Below, one piece after another: positions 1 to 9,449 of a DNA stretch of 64,000 nucleotides. The notes under the pieces were generated by a model. The model did not search any database. It was not told the DNA's origin and saw only the letters and a list, made by a program, of their open reading frames with translations. The translations under genes and the position numbers were made by a program. Origin of the DNA: Paraburkholderia metrosideri (GTDB lineage Bacteria; Pseudomonadota; Gammaproteobacteria; Burkholderiales; Burkholderiaceae); NCBI RefSeq assembly GCF_904848625.1, contig NZ_CAJHCP010000005.1:62001-126000 (forward strand), read 5' to 3'. Each line of letters begins with the position of its first letter. The stretch's first letter is position 1.

Positions 1-1203
1 CAGCAGACGCGGCACGCGCCAGAACAGCAACGTATCGACCTGCGAAAAGCTGGCGACGTACCATCCATGCGGGCCACGCGCGACCGTGAGCGACAGCGCG
101 CAGACGAGCGCGAGCAGAGCGATACACAGAAACAGTGATGTGCGCACGGACCGATGGACGAGCGGCGACGCGAGCGGCGCGCTGAGATCGGGCCGCGAAC
201 GCAGTCGCGGCAGCAACGCGACGAGCAGCGGCACACCGACGATCGACGTCACGGTTCCGGTGGGGATCAGGTGCGCCGAGAATGGCTCGGCGGACGCCGC
301 CACGCGGACGATTTCGTCGGTGAACCACAACATCGCCGCGCCGGTCAGCGGCGCCCATAACAGCCGCTCGCGCAGCCGCCGCGCGCCTGCGAGCTTCGCG
401 ACGAGCGGCGCGGCCAGGCCGACAAAGCCGATCACACCCACTTCCGACACGACAACCGTGGTCAGCATCACGGCGATCAGCAGCGCGCCGAAGCGCATCC
501 AGCCCACCGACGCGCCCAGGTTGCGCACGGTCGAATCGCCGGCATCGAATAGGCTGAGCGGGCGGTACAGCAACGCCGCGCCGAGCGCGCAGACGACGAA
601 GCTCGCGAACAGATGCACGGTGGGCTGCCAGCCGGTCTGTTCGAGCGCGCCGCCGCCCCAGATCATCAGGCCGGTCAGCAGATCGAAATGCACGACGGCA
701 ATCGCGAGGCTGATCGCGCCGCAGTACAGATTCACGACCATGCCGGACAGAATCACGCCGAGCGACGACATGCGCTGCGACCACGCGAGAGCGAACACGG
801 CAAGCATCGCTAGCGCGCCGCCGGCAAACGCCACCGTTTCTCTTCCGGCCGCGAGCCAGCCAGGCATCCATAGTCCCGCAATCATCAACGCCAGATAGGC
901 GCCGGGGAAAACGCCGAGCGTCATCGGTTCCGCGAGAGGATTGCGCAGCACCTGTTGCATCAGCGCGCCGGCCAGTCCGAGCGCGGCGCCGCATAGCAGC
1001 GTTACCAGAACGCGCGGCACCAGACTGTCGTGGACCAGCACGTCGCGCATGTCGGTCATGTCCGGTGCGAACAGCGCCGACCAGAACGACGCACCGTCGA
1101 GCACGGCACGCAGATTGACCGCCGCGAGCACGGCAGCCAAGGCGAGCAGCGTCGCGACGAGAGCGAATCGCCGGTCGCGCGGCGCGGCGGATCGGTCGAG
1201 CAT
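1..1203 (-). CDS. fhuB: Iron-siderophore ABC permease, double-length FhuB type (partial, C-terminus beyond left edge)
   Basis: Inner-membrane permease of a FecCD/FhuB iron-siderophore importer. The frame is open for 401 codons from an ATG at 1203 to the window edge. Hydrophobic segments recur throughout. RNPLAEPMTLG (residues 87-97) and the cytoplasmic-loop region GVIGFVGLAAP (about 257-266) are FecCD hallmarks. Near residue 365 a second permease half begins with GPHGWY, matching the start of the second half of the other FhuB in the window (35792-37819), so this is a fused two-domain permease cut early in its second half. It starts 7 bases after the stop of the binding-protein gene and is probably translationally coupled. 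The long plus-strand frame at 86-898 is its antisense shadow. Confidence 0.93.
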   Translation of the reverse strand, partial: MLDRSAAPRDRRFALVATLLALAAVLAAVNLRAVLDGASFWSALFAPDMTDMRDVLVHDSLVPRVLVTLLCGAALGLAGALMQQVLRNPLAEPMTLGVFPGAYLALMIAGLWMPGWLAAGRETVAFAGGALAMLAVFALAWSQRMSSLGVILSGMVVNLYCGAISLAIAVVHFDLLTGLMIWGGGALEQTGWQPTVHLFASFVVCALGAALLYRPLSLFDAGDSTVRNLGASVGWMRFGALLIAVMLTTVVVSEVGVIGFVGLAAPLVAKLAGARRLRERLLWAPLTGAAMLWFTDEIVRVAASAEPFSAHLIPTGTVTSIVGVPLLVALLPRLRSRPDLSAPLASPLVHRSVRTSLFLCIALLALVCALSLTVARGPHGWYVASFSQVDTLLFWRVPRLL

Positions 1204-1210
1204 CGCAGCG

Positions 1211-2203
1211 TTACGCAAGGCCGCCTCTGCCGGTCGAGATGGTGTCGAGCGCGGCTTCGACCGCGGTCACGAAACGCTGCATCGACACCAGTCCGCCATA
1301 GGGGGCGATCACGGGTAACTGTGCAACGCGCCGTTCGCGGACGGCGGGCAGCGCGCGCCACAGCGGGTTCTTTTTTAGCGTCGTGAGGACGTCGGGCTGC
1401 AATGGGCTGATCAGCAGAACACCCGCGTGGGAAACCTCAGTCAGACGTTGTAGCGGGACCAGTGCCGAGCCTGCTGCGTTGGTCGTCCAGCTTGCTGTTG
1501 CGTGATTGGCCGATGCGGGTGGGTTGACGGCGTTGGAGACGCCGATGCCTCGTAGCATGTCGTCGAACAGGCTGCCTGATCCGTACACGCGTAGATGCCG
1601 GTCGTCGATCGCTTCCGCAACGATGACCGGTGCGCGGGTCCGGTCGGGCTGCAAGCCCAGCCGTTGTTCCACGGCTTGCGTGTTCTGAGTCGTCGCGTCG
1701 ATCAACGCACTCGCGCGGCTGTCGGTGTCGAATGCGCTCGCCATTGCGCGAGTTTCTTCGCACAGCCGCGCATACGGATGGGCATCGCTCATATACGCGC
1801 CGAGCGTGAGCGTCGGCGCGATGCGCTGGAGCGCGGGCAAAATCGACGCATGGCCCGGTGTGACGATCATGAGATCGGGCGCGAGCGCAACCAGCATCTC
1901 GAAGTTTGGCTGGTACAGCAAGCCGGTATCGGCGACACCGCGTGGCAGCGGCGGCGCGACGATGGTGCTGCTGTACCAGGAAGGCAACGGGATGCCGATC
2001 GGCGCGTGGCCGAGCGCGAGTAGAGTTTCGGTCAGCTCCCAGTTCATCACGACCACGCGGCGCGGCACGCGCGCTTGCGCGCGCGCTCGCAGCGGCACGG
2101 CGCAAGTAATCGCCCACGCGGTCGCGCGGCCCAGGAGCGCGCGGCGGCGCGCGCTGTGTGCGTGACGTATGACGTTTGCCGGTCGAAACAGAGCCGTTGT
2201 CAT
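1211..2203 (-). CDS. Periplasmic iron-siderophore binding protein (FhuD/FepB-like)
   Basis: 330-residue substrate-binding protein that should hand ferric siderophore to the FhuB-type permease. The N-terminus has an arginine-rich stretch (SARRRALLG), a hydrophobic run and a cleavage-like ARAQA near residue 43, consistent with Sec or Tat export. The mature part carries the usual TroA-type features: VVVMNWELTETLLALGHAPIG near the start, then LVALAPDLMIV. The frame is open further upstream, but I choose the ATG at 2203 because it overlaps the stop of the upstream ATPase gene (ATGA) and places the signal peptide at the N-terminus. It resembles the second binding protein at 37819-38826. Confidence 0.9.
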   Translation of the reverse strand: MTTALFRPANVIRHAHSARRRALLGRATAWAITCAVPLRARAQARVPRRVVVMNWELTETLLALGHAPIGIPLPSWYSSTIVAPPLPRGVADTGLLYQPNFEMLVALAPDLMIVTPGHASILPALQRIAPTLTLGAYMSDAHPYARLCEETRAMASAFDTDSRASALIDATTQNTQAVEQRLGLQPDRTRAPVIVAEAIDDRHLRVYGSGSLFDDMLRGIGVSNAVNPPASANHATASWTTNAAGSALVPLQRLTEVSHAGVLLISPLQPDVLTTLKKNPLWRALPAVRERRVAQLPVIAPYGGLVSMQRFVTAVEAALDTISTGRGGLA

Positions 2204-3066
2204 AGCGGGAAACTCATCGTGTGGCCACTGCGAGGATCGGTGATGACGCCCATTGGCACGCCATAGATCGTTTCCAGTTGTTTGGCGTCCATCACCTGGG
2301 CAGCGGGCACGCGCATCAGCAGACGCCCCGCGCGCAACGCCACGATGTGATCGCAGAAACGCGCGGCCATGTTCACGTCGTGCAGCACGACGACGGCGCT
2401 CATCCCACGGGTCACGCACAGTGTGCGGACGAGATCGAGCACCGCGAGCTGATGGCCGACATCGAGTGCCGAGGTCGGCTCGTCGAGCAGCATGCAACGA
2501 CAGTCCTGCGCCACCAGCATGGCGAGCCACGCGCGCTGACGTTCGCCGCCCGAGAGGCTGTCGACCGCGCGATCGGCGTAATGGGCCACATCGGTGACTG
2601 ACATCGCTTCATCGACGCGCTCGCGGTCCTGTGCCGTGAAACGCCCGAGCGCGCCATGCCACGGGTAGCGGCCGAGTGCAACGAGTTCGCGCACGGTCAT
2701 ACCGTCCGCGTTGGGCAACTGTTGCGGCAGATAGGCGACCTCGCGCGCGAACGCGCGGTTGTCCCACGCATGCAGCGGCTTGCCCGCGAAGCTGAGGGTC
2801 CCCGATGCAGGCTGCTGCTGTCTCGCGAGCAGCTTGATCAGCGTCGACTTGCCCGAACCGTTGTGACCGATGAGGCCAGTGACCGAGCAGGCGTCGAGCG
2901 TCAGATCGAGGGGATGCAACAGCGTGCGCTCGCCCGCGACGAAGCCGACCTGTTCGAGCTTCCATGCAGCGCTGAGCGTGTCATCGCGCGAGGCTCGCGC
3001 GGATTCACCGGACGCCGCGTGTGAGAGTTCGCCTGGCGGCATGATCGTGTACGGTGTCTGATTCAT
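2200..3066 (-). CDS. Iron-siderophore ABC transporter ATP-binding protein (FhuC-like)
   Basis: 288-residue ATPase of the FecE/FhuC family that powers siderophore import. Walker A GHNGSGKS is at residues 67-74, the signature LSGGERQ at about 161-167, Walker B CMLLDEPTSALD at 181-192 and the switch histidine in VVLHD at about 219. The stretch MTVRELVALGRYPWHGALGR is shared almost exactly with the second ATPase (38829-39692), so the two modules are paralogous. The start at 3066 overlaps the exporter stop (ATGA) and its own stop overlaps the binding-protein start, showing a tightly coupled operon. The frame extends upstream to 3270 but lies inside the exporter gene. Confidence 0.94.
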   Translation of the reverse strand: MNQTPYTIMPPGELSHAASGESARASRDDTLSAAWKLEQVGFVAGERTLLHPLDLTLDACSVTGLIGHNGSGKSTLIKLLARQQQPASGTLSFAGKPLHAWDNRAFAREVAYLPQQLPNADGMTVRELVALGRYPWHGALGRFTAQDRERVDEAMSVTDVAHYADRAVDSLSGGERQRAWLAMLVAQDCRCMLLDEPTSALDVGHQLAVLDLVRTLCVTRGMSAVVVLHDVNMAARFCDHIVALRAGRLLMRVPAAQVMDAKQLETIYGVPMGVITDPRSGHTMSFPL

Positions 3067-4700
3067 GATGCACTCACCGTACTGACCGAAGTTGCCGGTG
3101 AGTTGTCGCCGACCGTCTGTCCGCTGTCGAGTTTGATCGAGCGGTCGGCGAGATCGAAATAACGATCGTCGTGTGTGATGACGAGTACGGTCTTGCCGTT
3201 CGCCTTCAGGCCTGGCAGCAGACGACGGTAGAACACGTCTTTGAACACGGGATCCTGATCGGCGGCCCATTCGTCGAATACGTAGAACGGCCGGTCCTCC
3301 AGGCAGGCGACCAGCAGCGCGAGGCGCTTCCTCTGTCCCTGCGAGAGATCGAGAGTCGAGAAAGCGCCGTCCACGATACTGACCTTGTGATCCAGTTGCA
3401 GCTCGACGAGCAGCGCCTGTGCGGCGTGCTCACTGCCCGCGGGTAAGCCGAGCAGCGAATCGAACAGATGGAAATCGCTGAATACGACGGAGAACAATTG
3501 CCGGTATGTCTCGAGCGAACTCGCGTCGACCGGTTTGCCGTCGAGCAATATGCGACCCTCTTCGGGCGCGTACAGACCAACGAGAAGCTTCGCCAGCGTA
3601 GTCTTGCCGCTACCGTTGCCGCCGGTCAGATAGACGATCTCGCCCGGACGGAACGTGTAATTCACTGGCCCGACTCTGAAGAAGCCATTCTCTTTTTCGC
3701 GAAAATAGCGATGCGTGACGCCGTCGAGCACGACGCTCGTGAACGAGGAGCGAGTGTCGGCGCGTGCCTCGTCGTCGGGCGGCAGAACGTCGTCCAGTTG
3801 CTCGATGCGCTCGAAAGCGACGCGGGCGGAGCTGAGCGTCGGCAGCGCCGAAAGCAGGCCTTCCACCGGCATGATCAGATAGAGGAACACCAGCGCATAG
3901 CCGGACATGACGTGCGCGCTGGCATCGAAGAAGCGGGCCAGCACGAAGATCGTCAAGCCGACGAACGCGAACAGCACGAGGCTGCCCCAACTCGCCGCCG
4001 CCGCGTACAGCACGTAACCGCGAGTGCGTTGCACGCGGACCGCTTCGACGTGCGGGGCGAGTTCGACATCGACGAAGGCTTCACGGCGTGCGCGATGCAG
4101 CTTCAGTTCCTTCGCGCCGTCGAACAGCGCGCGGAATTGCCGGACCAGATCGTCCTCGCGATGACGCGAGCCGCGCAGATGCACCAGCGCGCGTGCGTTG
4201 ACCAGATGAAAGCCGAGCGCGCCGATGCCGATGGTCACGACGGCAAACAACAGAATGGGCCACGACAGCATGCCGAGATAGATGAGGCAACCGGCGATCA
4301 CCGCGCCTTGCATCGCGATCGACGGCAGGCTGATAAAGAACACGACGACCGTGTCGAGGTCCTGCGTCAGGATGCCGAGAGGACGCGCGGCGCCGCACTG
4401 TTCGAGATGCGCGTACGACGCGGCGGCAATCCGCCGGATCGTGCGCATACGCAGCGTGGCCTTGGTGCGCTGGCCGAGATACATGAAAAGCGTTTGCGAC
4501 AGCACGCGCGTGGCGAGCACCAGCAAGCCGAGCGCAACGAAACGCACGCCGAGTTCGGCGAGCTTCGCAGTGGAGGCCCCCAGCGCCTGGTTGATCAGCG
4601 CGACCAGCGCCGCATTGCCAAAGCCGCTGATCAGGCTCGTCAGCAGAGCAATGGGCAGCAGCCAGCGCGAACTGCGAACCAGCGAGACGATCAGTGCCAT
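3063..4700 (-). CDS. Cyclic peptide/siderophore export ABC transporter (PvdE/SyrD type)
   Basis: 545-residue fused exporter half-transporter. About six membrane segments occupy residues 1-290, followed by a nucleotide-binding domain with Walker A GGNGSGKTT (360-368), signature LSQGQRKR (452-459), Walker B YVFDEWAADQDP (about 473-484) and ITHDDRYFD. DEWAADQDP is typical of the cyclic-peptide exporter family, which moves pyoverdine-like precursors to the periplasm. The frame is open to 4913, but MALIVSLVRSSRW at 4700 aligns with the start of the second exporter (35736), so I choose it; no convincing Shine-Dalgarno precedes it. It is the first gene of operon 1, which continues leftwards to the importer genes. 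Role in exporting this organism's own siderophore is inferred. Confidence 0.88.
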   Translation of the reverse strand: MALIVSLVRSSRWLLPIALLTSLISGFGNAALVALINQALGASTAKLAELGVRFVALGLLVLATRVLSQTLFMYLGQRTKATLRMRTIRRIAAASYAHLEQCGAARPLGILTQDLDTVVVFFISLPSIAMQGAVIAGCLIYLGMLSWPILLFAVVTIGIGALGFHLVNARALVHLRGSRHREDDLVRQFRALFDGAKELKLHRARREAFVDVELAPHVEAVRVQRTRGYVLYAAAASWGSLVLFAFVGLTIFVLARFFDASAHVMSGYALVFLYLIMPVEGLLSALPTLSSARVAFERIEQLDDVLPPDDEARADTRSSFTSVVLDGVTHRYFREKENGFFRVGPVNYTFRPGEIVYLTGGNGSGKTTLAKLLVGLYAPEEGRILLDGKPVDASSLETYRQLFSVVFSDFHLFDSLLGLPAGSEHAAQALLVELQLDHKVSIVDGAFSTLDLSQGQRKRLALLVACLEDRPFYVFDEWAADQDPVFKDVFYRRLLPGLKANGKTVLVITHDDRYFDLADRSIKLDSGQTVGDNSPATSVSTVSAS

Positions 4701-4944
4701 AAGACGCTGCGATGGTTTGTCGGCGGCGTGCTGACATGCGTGTTGAATGACCTTGCGGTCTCGCGTGCGCAGAGGCTTCGCGGAGTGGTTGAGCGAATGA
4801 GAAGCATTATTAAATGAATCGGCCTGTTGGCGTAACTCTATGACAGGCAAGGAGAATAACGTTTCAGAACGGAGAAAGGCTGACAATCGATATCGGGATT
4901 TGGACAAAATCATGCAATTTCACGATATAGTCCGGAGTTCGGTA

Positions 4945-4965
4945 TTGAGAATGACTCTCACTCTG
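4945..4965. promoter_or_regulatory. Weak Fur-box-like sequence upstream of araC-type gene
   Basis: GAGAATGACTCTCACTCTG shares about 11 of 19 positions with the Fur consensus by eye. It lies between the exporter operon and the divergent AraC-family gene, just before the latter's GAGG ribosome-binding site. It would allow iron repression of the regulator. The match is modest and could be chance. Confidence 0.3.
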
Positions 4966-4974
4966 AGGTCTGCC

Positions 4975-5760
4975 ATGAAAGAGTTTCTGCTCAAGCGTTA
5001 CCCGATTACGCCGCGACCATTGCCGCGTCAGGTGCTGGCGTCGGTGGTTCGTTATCGGCACGGGGAGCGCGTGACGTGGCATCAGCATCGGCATGGCCAG
5101 CTTGTCTTCGCAATCCGCGGGGTACTGCGGGTTCTCACGCCCACGCGCACGTGGACACTGCCGCAGTCGCGCGCGGTGTGGTTGCCATCGGATGTCGACC
5201 ACGAATTGCATGCCGTTGGCGAAACCGATCTGTGCAGCGTCTACATCGAACCTGAAGCGTTTCCGTGGTCGTGGAGCGAACCGGCGGTGATCGCCGCTTC
5301 GTCGCTATTGCGCGAACTCGCCGTGGCGCTGAGTGCGGACGGCGATGAATACACGCCGGGCAGCCTCGCCGCCATGTCCGCACCGTTGCTCCTGAAAGTG
5401 CTCGCGGAGACGAAAGCGGTGCCCGAACCCGGCGTGCCATTACCGCGCGATGCGCGTCTGCTAAAAATCTGCGAGCACATGATGAACGACCCGGCGAGCG
5501 AACATTCGCTCGACTTCTGGGGCGAGCAGTTCGGCGCAAGCGGCCGGACACTCGCGCGCTGCTTCAAGGTGGAAACCGGCTTGACGTTTGGCGCATGGCG
5601 TCAGCAGATGCGGGTGGCCGAGGCGATGACGCGTCTGGCGCTGGGTCAGCCTGTGGCGCGGGTATCGCTCGAACTGGGCTACAACAGTGCGAGCGCGTTT
5701 ATTGCAATGTTCCGGCAGGTCACCGGCGAGTCGCCGCAACGCTATCTGGCGTCGAAATAG
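4975..5760 (+). CDS. AraC-family transcriptional regulator with cupin sensor (siderophore module 1)
   Basis: 261-residue regulator. An N-terminal AraC-type cupin region (HQHRHGQLVFAIRG around residues 33-46) precedes a C-terminal pair of helix-turn-helix motifs ending in LELGYNSASAFIAMFRQVTGESPQRY. The ATG at 4975 follows CTCTGAGGT with good spacing; the longer frame from 4840 lacks such a site. It is divergent from the exporter-importer operon and is homologous to the regulator at 42179 that stands next to the second siderophore module (shared VRVLTP/VRAVTP, HELH and YIEP). By analogy to AraC-type siderophore activators it probably controls the adjacent operon; ligand unknown. Confidence 0.85.
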   Translation: MKEFLLKRYPITPRPLPRQVLASVVRYRHGERVTWHQHRHGQLVFAIRGVLRVLTPTRTWTLPQSRAVWLPSDVDHELHAVGETDLCSVYIEPEAFPWSWSEPAVIAASSLLRELAVALSADGDEYTPGSLAAMSAPLLLKVLAETKAVPEPGVPLPRDARLLKICEHMMNDPASEHSLDFWGEQFGASGRTLARCFKVETGLTFGAWRQQMRVAEAMTRLALGQPVARVSLELGYNSASAFIAMFRQVTGESPQRYLASK

Positions 5761-6013
5761 GAAGGGAAGTAACTTTCGTTCGCGGACGCCAACGCGGACG
5801 CCAACGCAAATGACATCGCGGCGTCCGGTCAGGTTGTTCCGGTCTCGTTGCGTTGCCGGATAAAAGGCGACGGTCAACAGTGTCGCTTCGAACCAGAGCT
5901 TCACGGTCAGCGCCATACTCATGAAACGGGCCGGCTCCCCGGCTCGTTGTCGTTGTGACGTTAGATTTGCACAGCGTTGCGAGGGGAAGGGCTGCGAAAA
6001 CGCGGCGCCTTGA

Positions 6014-6463
6014 TCACGCTACTTTGACAAGTCCAAGCTGTTGCAGCGCAGTCACGCCGTCGTCCAGTCCGATTTCTTCGACGATCTTGCCGTCTTTGAG
6101 CCGAAGCACGGTCGTGCCCGTGAAGCGCATTTTCCGACCGGTCGCAGCGGGTAACGATCCGATGAGGAAATCGCTAAATGCCGGGCCTGTATGCGTGCCG
6201 CCGCCTTCCCAGCGACCCACGACGTAGTCTCCCTCCGCGATGAGATCAGCGGCGCCCCAGAAGTTGAGGTCCGGGAACGCCTCCCGGAAATTGGTCATGA
6301 ATGCCTTGATGTCCTCGCGGCCGCGCCGCGGTTCGTGCAGTGAGTATTGAAGAAGCATGTCGGGCGCAGCAAGTTCGTCGACGATGCCGAGATCGCATGT
6401 CTTGCCCCAGAAATCGTTGAACCAACGCCCCACGACGGATTTGTTGTCATCTTCTTTGGACAT
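6014..6463 (-). CDS. SnoaL-like / ester cyclase family protein
   Basis: 149-residue cytoplasmic protein of the NTF2-like SnoaL fold. Visible family features are the N-terminal helix (VVGRWFNDFW), the REDIKAFMTNFREAFPDL segment, GDYVVGRWEGGGTHTG and the C-terminal strand pair FTGTTVLRLKDGKIVEE. GGAATTCACC with upstream GAGGAA precedes the ATG and supports the start. No signal peptide is visible. Such proteins include polyketide cyclases and many of unknown substrate, so no reaction is assigned. It stands alone, convergent with the AraC gene. Confidence 0.85.
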   Translation of the reverse strand: MSKEDDNKSVVGRWFNDFWGKTCDLGIVDELAAPDMLLQYSLHEPRRGREDIKAFMTNFREAFPDLNFWGAADLIAEGDYVVGRWEGGGTHTGPAFSDFLIGSLPAATGRKMRFTGTTVLRLKDGKIVEEIGLDDGVTALQQLGLVKVA

Positions 6464-6852
6464 GGTGAATTCCTCATTGACTGAAGTTGGGAGAGGGAGA
6501 CGGAATCGCTTCCCTCAGCCTGAACAATATTGACATTGGCAGTCAGGTGCCCCCCGTTTCTTGCTGCAATACTCGATAAACCAACATGGGGCGGTGGTCC
6601 CACGCGTATCGTGCCGGGGCAACACGATAGGGTGCGTTTGCGCCAGGCATTACCCAGTTTTACAGCAATGAGACAGCAAGAATCGGAGTGTTTGCACTTG
6701 AGCGGCTGCCGTATTGTCTCCAGGCAGGCGCGCAATAAGCCAGGTCGTTGGATGAGGAACGGTGCGTTCGAATCAACGGTATTGACGGGACCGGTCCTCA
6801 ATCAGGTCATTAATGTACGGCTCGCCTGTCCTTCATTGACTGGAGTCCGATC
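6464..6852. other. Intergenic region, no gene recognised
   Basis: About 390 bases between the SnoaL-like gene and a small ORF. Frames here (for example 6530-7090 plus) have no recognisable protein features. The left end should carry the SnoaL-gene promoter. Confidence 0.5.
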
Positions 6853-7095
6853 ATGTTGCCGTTATTGCCGCTTCACGCGCTCGCAGCCCAACGTGGCGAC
6901 GGACTGCGCCCTGAGCTTAAAGCCTTATTCGAACGACATGCCAGGCTGTCGAGCGGACTCGCCGCTACCATCGAACCGGTCGAACATGAATCGAAGTTTC
7001 ACGAAGCAAATGCCGTCGCCGATGTTCCCGTCACGGAGCCGGAGGCCGACGGGCAGACGGCTGGTGGTAGTGCCGAGATGCACAAAATGAAGTAA
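6853..7095 (+). CDS. Small hypothetical protein (80 residues)
   Basis: A short frame starting ATG 6853 with an upstream CTGGAGTCC that could serve as ribosome-binding site at good spacing. The product (starting MLPLLPLHALAAQRG, ending AEMHKMK) is rich in Ala, Glu and His, with no membrane segment or domain I recognise. Support is only the start context and acceptable composition; it may be non-coding. Confidence 0.35.
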   Translation: MLPLLPLHALAAQRGDGLRPELKALFERHARLSSGLAATIEPVEHESKFHEANAVADVPVTEPEADGQTAGGSAEMHKMK

Positions 7096-7450
7096 CGGAA
7101 TTCTTGAATCAGTAGGAATGCTTGTATTGCCTCTGAATAGAAACTATCCGCTGCGGTTCTTATACGGCGGTCGTCCTGTATCTGCCCTTTGCCCGTCATG
7201 CAGGGGGGCGACGATGCAGCCGAGCGAGTGGCTAGTGACGCGGCGAACGGCGCGTCTTCTGTCGATGCAATTGGGGCAGGCACGGGCGGCAGTGCTCCTC
7301 CTCGGTGTCTCGTAGAACGAGCCTGGCGGTGCGGCGCCCGGCACCGTAACGCTTTTCAGTGGCGATCAACGTCGATCTTCTGACCAGTGATCTGCGCGAT
7401 GCACTTAGGCGGTAACCGCTAGAATTGCGGTTTTAGCCCGGAACACGTCC
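7096..7450. other. Upstream region of rhlE-like gene
   Basis: About 355 bases without a convincing gene. Near 7409-7419 lies the short palindrome GCGGTAACCGC, followed by TAGAAT (7420-7425), which resembles a -10 element, and a second GCGG repeat just before the helicase start. This suggests the helicase promoter is here. Confidence 0.4.
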
Positions 7451-8896
7451 ATGTCTTTTGCCTCGCTCGGCCTGATCGATCACTTGCTGCGTAATGTGCA
7501 GGACCTCAATTACCAGACACCTACGCCGGTGCAGGTCAAGGCGATTCCTGCTGTGCTCAGTGGCAAGGACGTCATGGCTGCGGCACAGACCGGCACTGGC
7601 AAAACGGCGGGTTTTGCGCTGCCGCTGTTGCAACGGCTGGTGCAACACGGCCCGGCGGTGTCCAGCAACCGCGCGCGTGTTCTGGTGCTGGTGCCCACGC
7701 GTGAGCTGGCTGAACAACTGCTGCAAAGCTTTATCGAATACGGCAAAGGGCTCGACTTACGATTTCTGGCCGCCTACGGCGGTGTGAGTATCAACCCGCA
7801 GATGATGAAGTTGCGCAAGGGCGTGGATGTGCTCGTTGCCACGCCGGGCCGTTTGCTCGATCTCCATCGCCAGAACGCCGTGCAGTTTGATCAGGTGCAA
7901 ACGCTGGTGCTGGATGAAGCCGACCGCATGCTCGATCTGGGCTTTGCGCGCGAACTCAACGCGGTCTTTGAAGCGTTGCCTACCCAGCGCCAGACCCTGC
8001 TGTTCTCTGCCACATTTTCCGATGATATCCGCACCATGGCGGCCGGTATTCTGCGCGACCCGGTCAATATCAGCGTCAGCCCGCCTAATGCCACAGCCAG
8101 CAAGATCAGGCAGTGGGTGGTGCCGGTGGATAAAAAGAACAAACCTGACCTCTTCATGCACCTTGTGGCCGAGAACCACTGGGAGCACGCGCTGGTGTTC
8201 GTCAAAACCCGCAATGGCGTGGATTACCTGGCGGCCATGCTGGATGACGCAGGCTACGCGGTCGACACGATCCACGGCGACAAACCGCAACCCGCGCGCC
8301 TGCGTGCACTGGAGCGCTTCAAGACGGGCGAAGTCAGCATGCTGGTAGCCACCGACGTGGCTGCGCGCGGGTTAGATATCGACGACCTGCCGCTGGTGAT
8401 CAACGTTGATCTGCCGATCGTGGCGCAAGACTATGTGCACCGTATTGGCCGCACCGGTCGCGCGGGCGCGAGCGGCGTGGCGGTGTCCCTTGTGTGCGCC
8501 GATGAAGCGCCGCAACTGGCCGCGATTGAAGCGCTGATCCGGCAAACGCTGCGCCGTGAAGAAGAGCCGGGTTTCGAAGCCGAACATCGCGTGCCGCAAA
8601 CCAGCGCGACGGGCGAGATCATCAAGAAACCCAAAAAGCCCAAGAAGCCCAAAGTGCCGCAAGCTGCGCCGGGCAACACACAGGTACTCAGCAAAAAGCC
8701 GCGCCCGCAAGGTGGTGAAAACAAGCGCAAGCCTGCGGCGCCGCGCGCGGTGGCCGCGGGTAAGGGTGCAAGCTTGTCCAGCGGGAGTCCATTCAGCACG
8801 CCAAAGCCGCGCAGCAAACCCGCCAGCAAGCCAGCAGCGGCTTCACGCAAGCCGGCTGGCAAACCCGCTGGTGGCCGCGGCAAACGCCAACCCTGA
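7451..8896 (+). CDS. rhlE: DEAD-box ATP-dependent RNA helicase, RhlE-like
   Basis: 481-residue RNA helicase that would remodel structured RNA in ribosome assembly or mRNA decay. Core motifs are in order: Q-motif YQTPTPVQ (21-28), motif I AQTGTGKT (45-52), PTRELA (82-87), TPGR (131-134), DEAD (155-158), SAT (186-188), and HRIGRTGRAG near residue 330. The tail beyond about 390 is rich in Lys, Pro, Ala and Arg (repeated KKPKKPKK and SKPASKPA), as expected for an RNA-binding extension. RhlE is the closest subfamily by motif layout and tail type, although the exact member is uncertain. Confidence 0.93.
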   Translation: MSFASLGLIDHLLRNVQDLNYQTPTPVQVKAIPAVLSGKDVMAAAQTGTGKTAGFALPLLQRLVQHGPAVSSNRARVLVLVPTRELAEQLLQSFIEYGKGLDLRFLAAYGGVSINPQMMKLRKGVDVLVATPGRLLDLHRQNAVQFDQVQTLVLDEADRMLDLGFARELNAVFEALPTQRQTLLFSATFSDDIRTMAAGILRDPVNISVSPPNATASKIRQWVVPVDKKNKPDLFMHLVAENHWEHALVFVKTRNGVDYLAAMLDDAGYAVDTIHGDKPQPARLRALERFKTGEVSMLVATDVAARGLDIDDLPLVINVDLPIVAQDYVHRIGRTGRAGASGVAVSLVCADEAPQLAAIEALIRQTLRREEEPGFEAEHRVPQTSATGEIIKKPKKPKKPKVPQAAPGNTQVLSKKPRPQGGENKRKPAAPRAVAAGKGASLSSGSPFSTPKPRSKPASKPAAASRKPAGKPAGGRGKRQP

Positions 8897-8914
8897 GCCG
8901 TGGGGATGAGTCAT

Positions 8915-8936
8915 GCCAGCCTTGGAACGGGCTGGC
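8915..8936. terminator. Hairpin after helicase gene
   Basis: GCCAGCC (8915-8921) pairs perfectly with GGCTGGC (8930-8936) across an 8-base loop, 19 bases after the helicase stop. No T-run follows, so it is a candidate terminator or 3'-stabilising hairpin only. Confidence 0.35.
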
Positions 8937-9449
8937 GGCTGGCGGAATCAGATCTACATCGATAGCCATACTTGCGGCGCATTCTGCGCATCCAGATATC
9001 CCTATCGGCGCAGAAGCATAGCTAATACGCCGGAACAGATAGGGCGAATTTTTAAAACGCCAGAAACGACGCAATAGCTGCAGTGGTGCTGCTGCTTAGT
9101 CCAGGTCGTCATCACGCGCATTCTTCAGAATGCCCCGCGCCGGTTCGCCTCGACACCGGGCCAATCCAATACAACGCTTTCACGTTTATAACGTCTTTCG
9201 GGCCGTTTATCAGCCCAACGTTGTAATGAAGATAGTAGGAAGCGATCAGATTCTGAACGATAGCGGCCCAAAACACAGTGATATTGGCCGATATCGTAGC
9301 AAGCCGCATGAGATCGTCATGAAGGAAGCGATCTCACTGTGGAATTTCACAGCAGTTTCATGTTTTATCCTGCCGTCCAAATTTGCGGAGCCACCTCCGC
9401 TCGCGGTTTCCTCGTTGTATTTCCGTCACGTTACTTAGGTTGACTGCCT
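8937..9449. other. Intergenic region, no gene recognised
   Basis: About 510 bases before the GT-C-like gene. Short frames on both strands (for example 9112-9309 minus) show no family features. The right half is lower in GC and probably carries the promoter of the membrane protein. Confidence 0.5.

Noticed and set aside
86..898. 270-codon plus-strand ORF at the left edge
   Set aside because: It is antisense to the truncated FhuB permease, whose minus-strand translation shows conserved FecCD motifs.
3468..4817. 449-codon plus-strand ORF opposite exporter 1
   Set aside because: Antisense to the ABC exporter; no recognisable motif.
5770..5815. Direct repeat GCGGACGCCAAC after araC-type gene
   Set aside because: Only two adjacent short copies in GC-rich DNA; no evidence of function.
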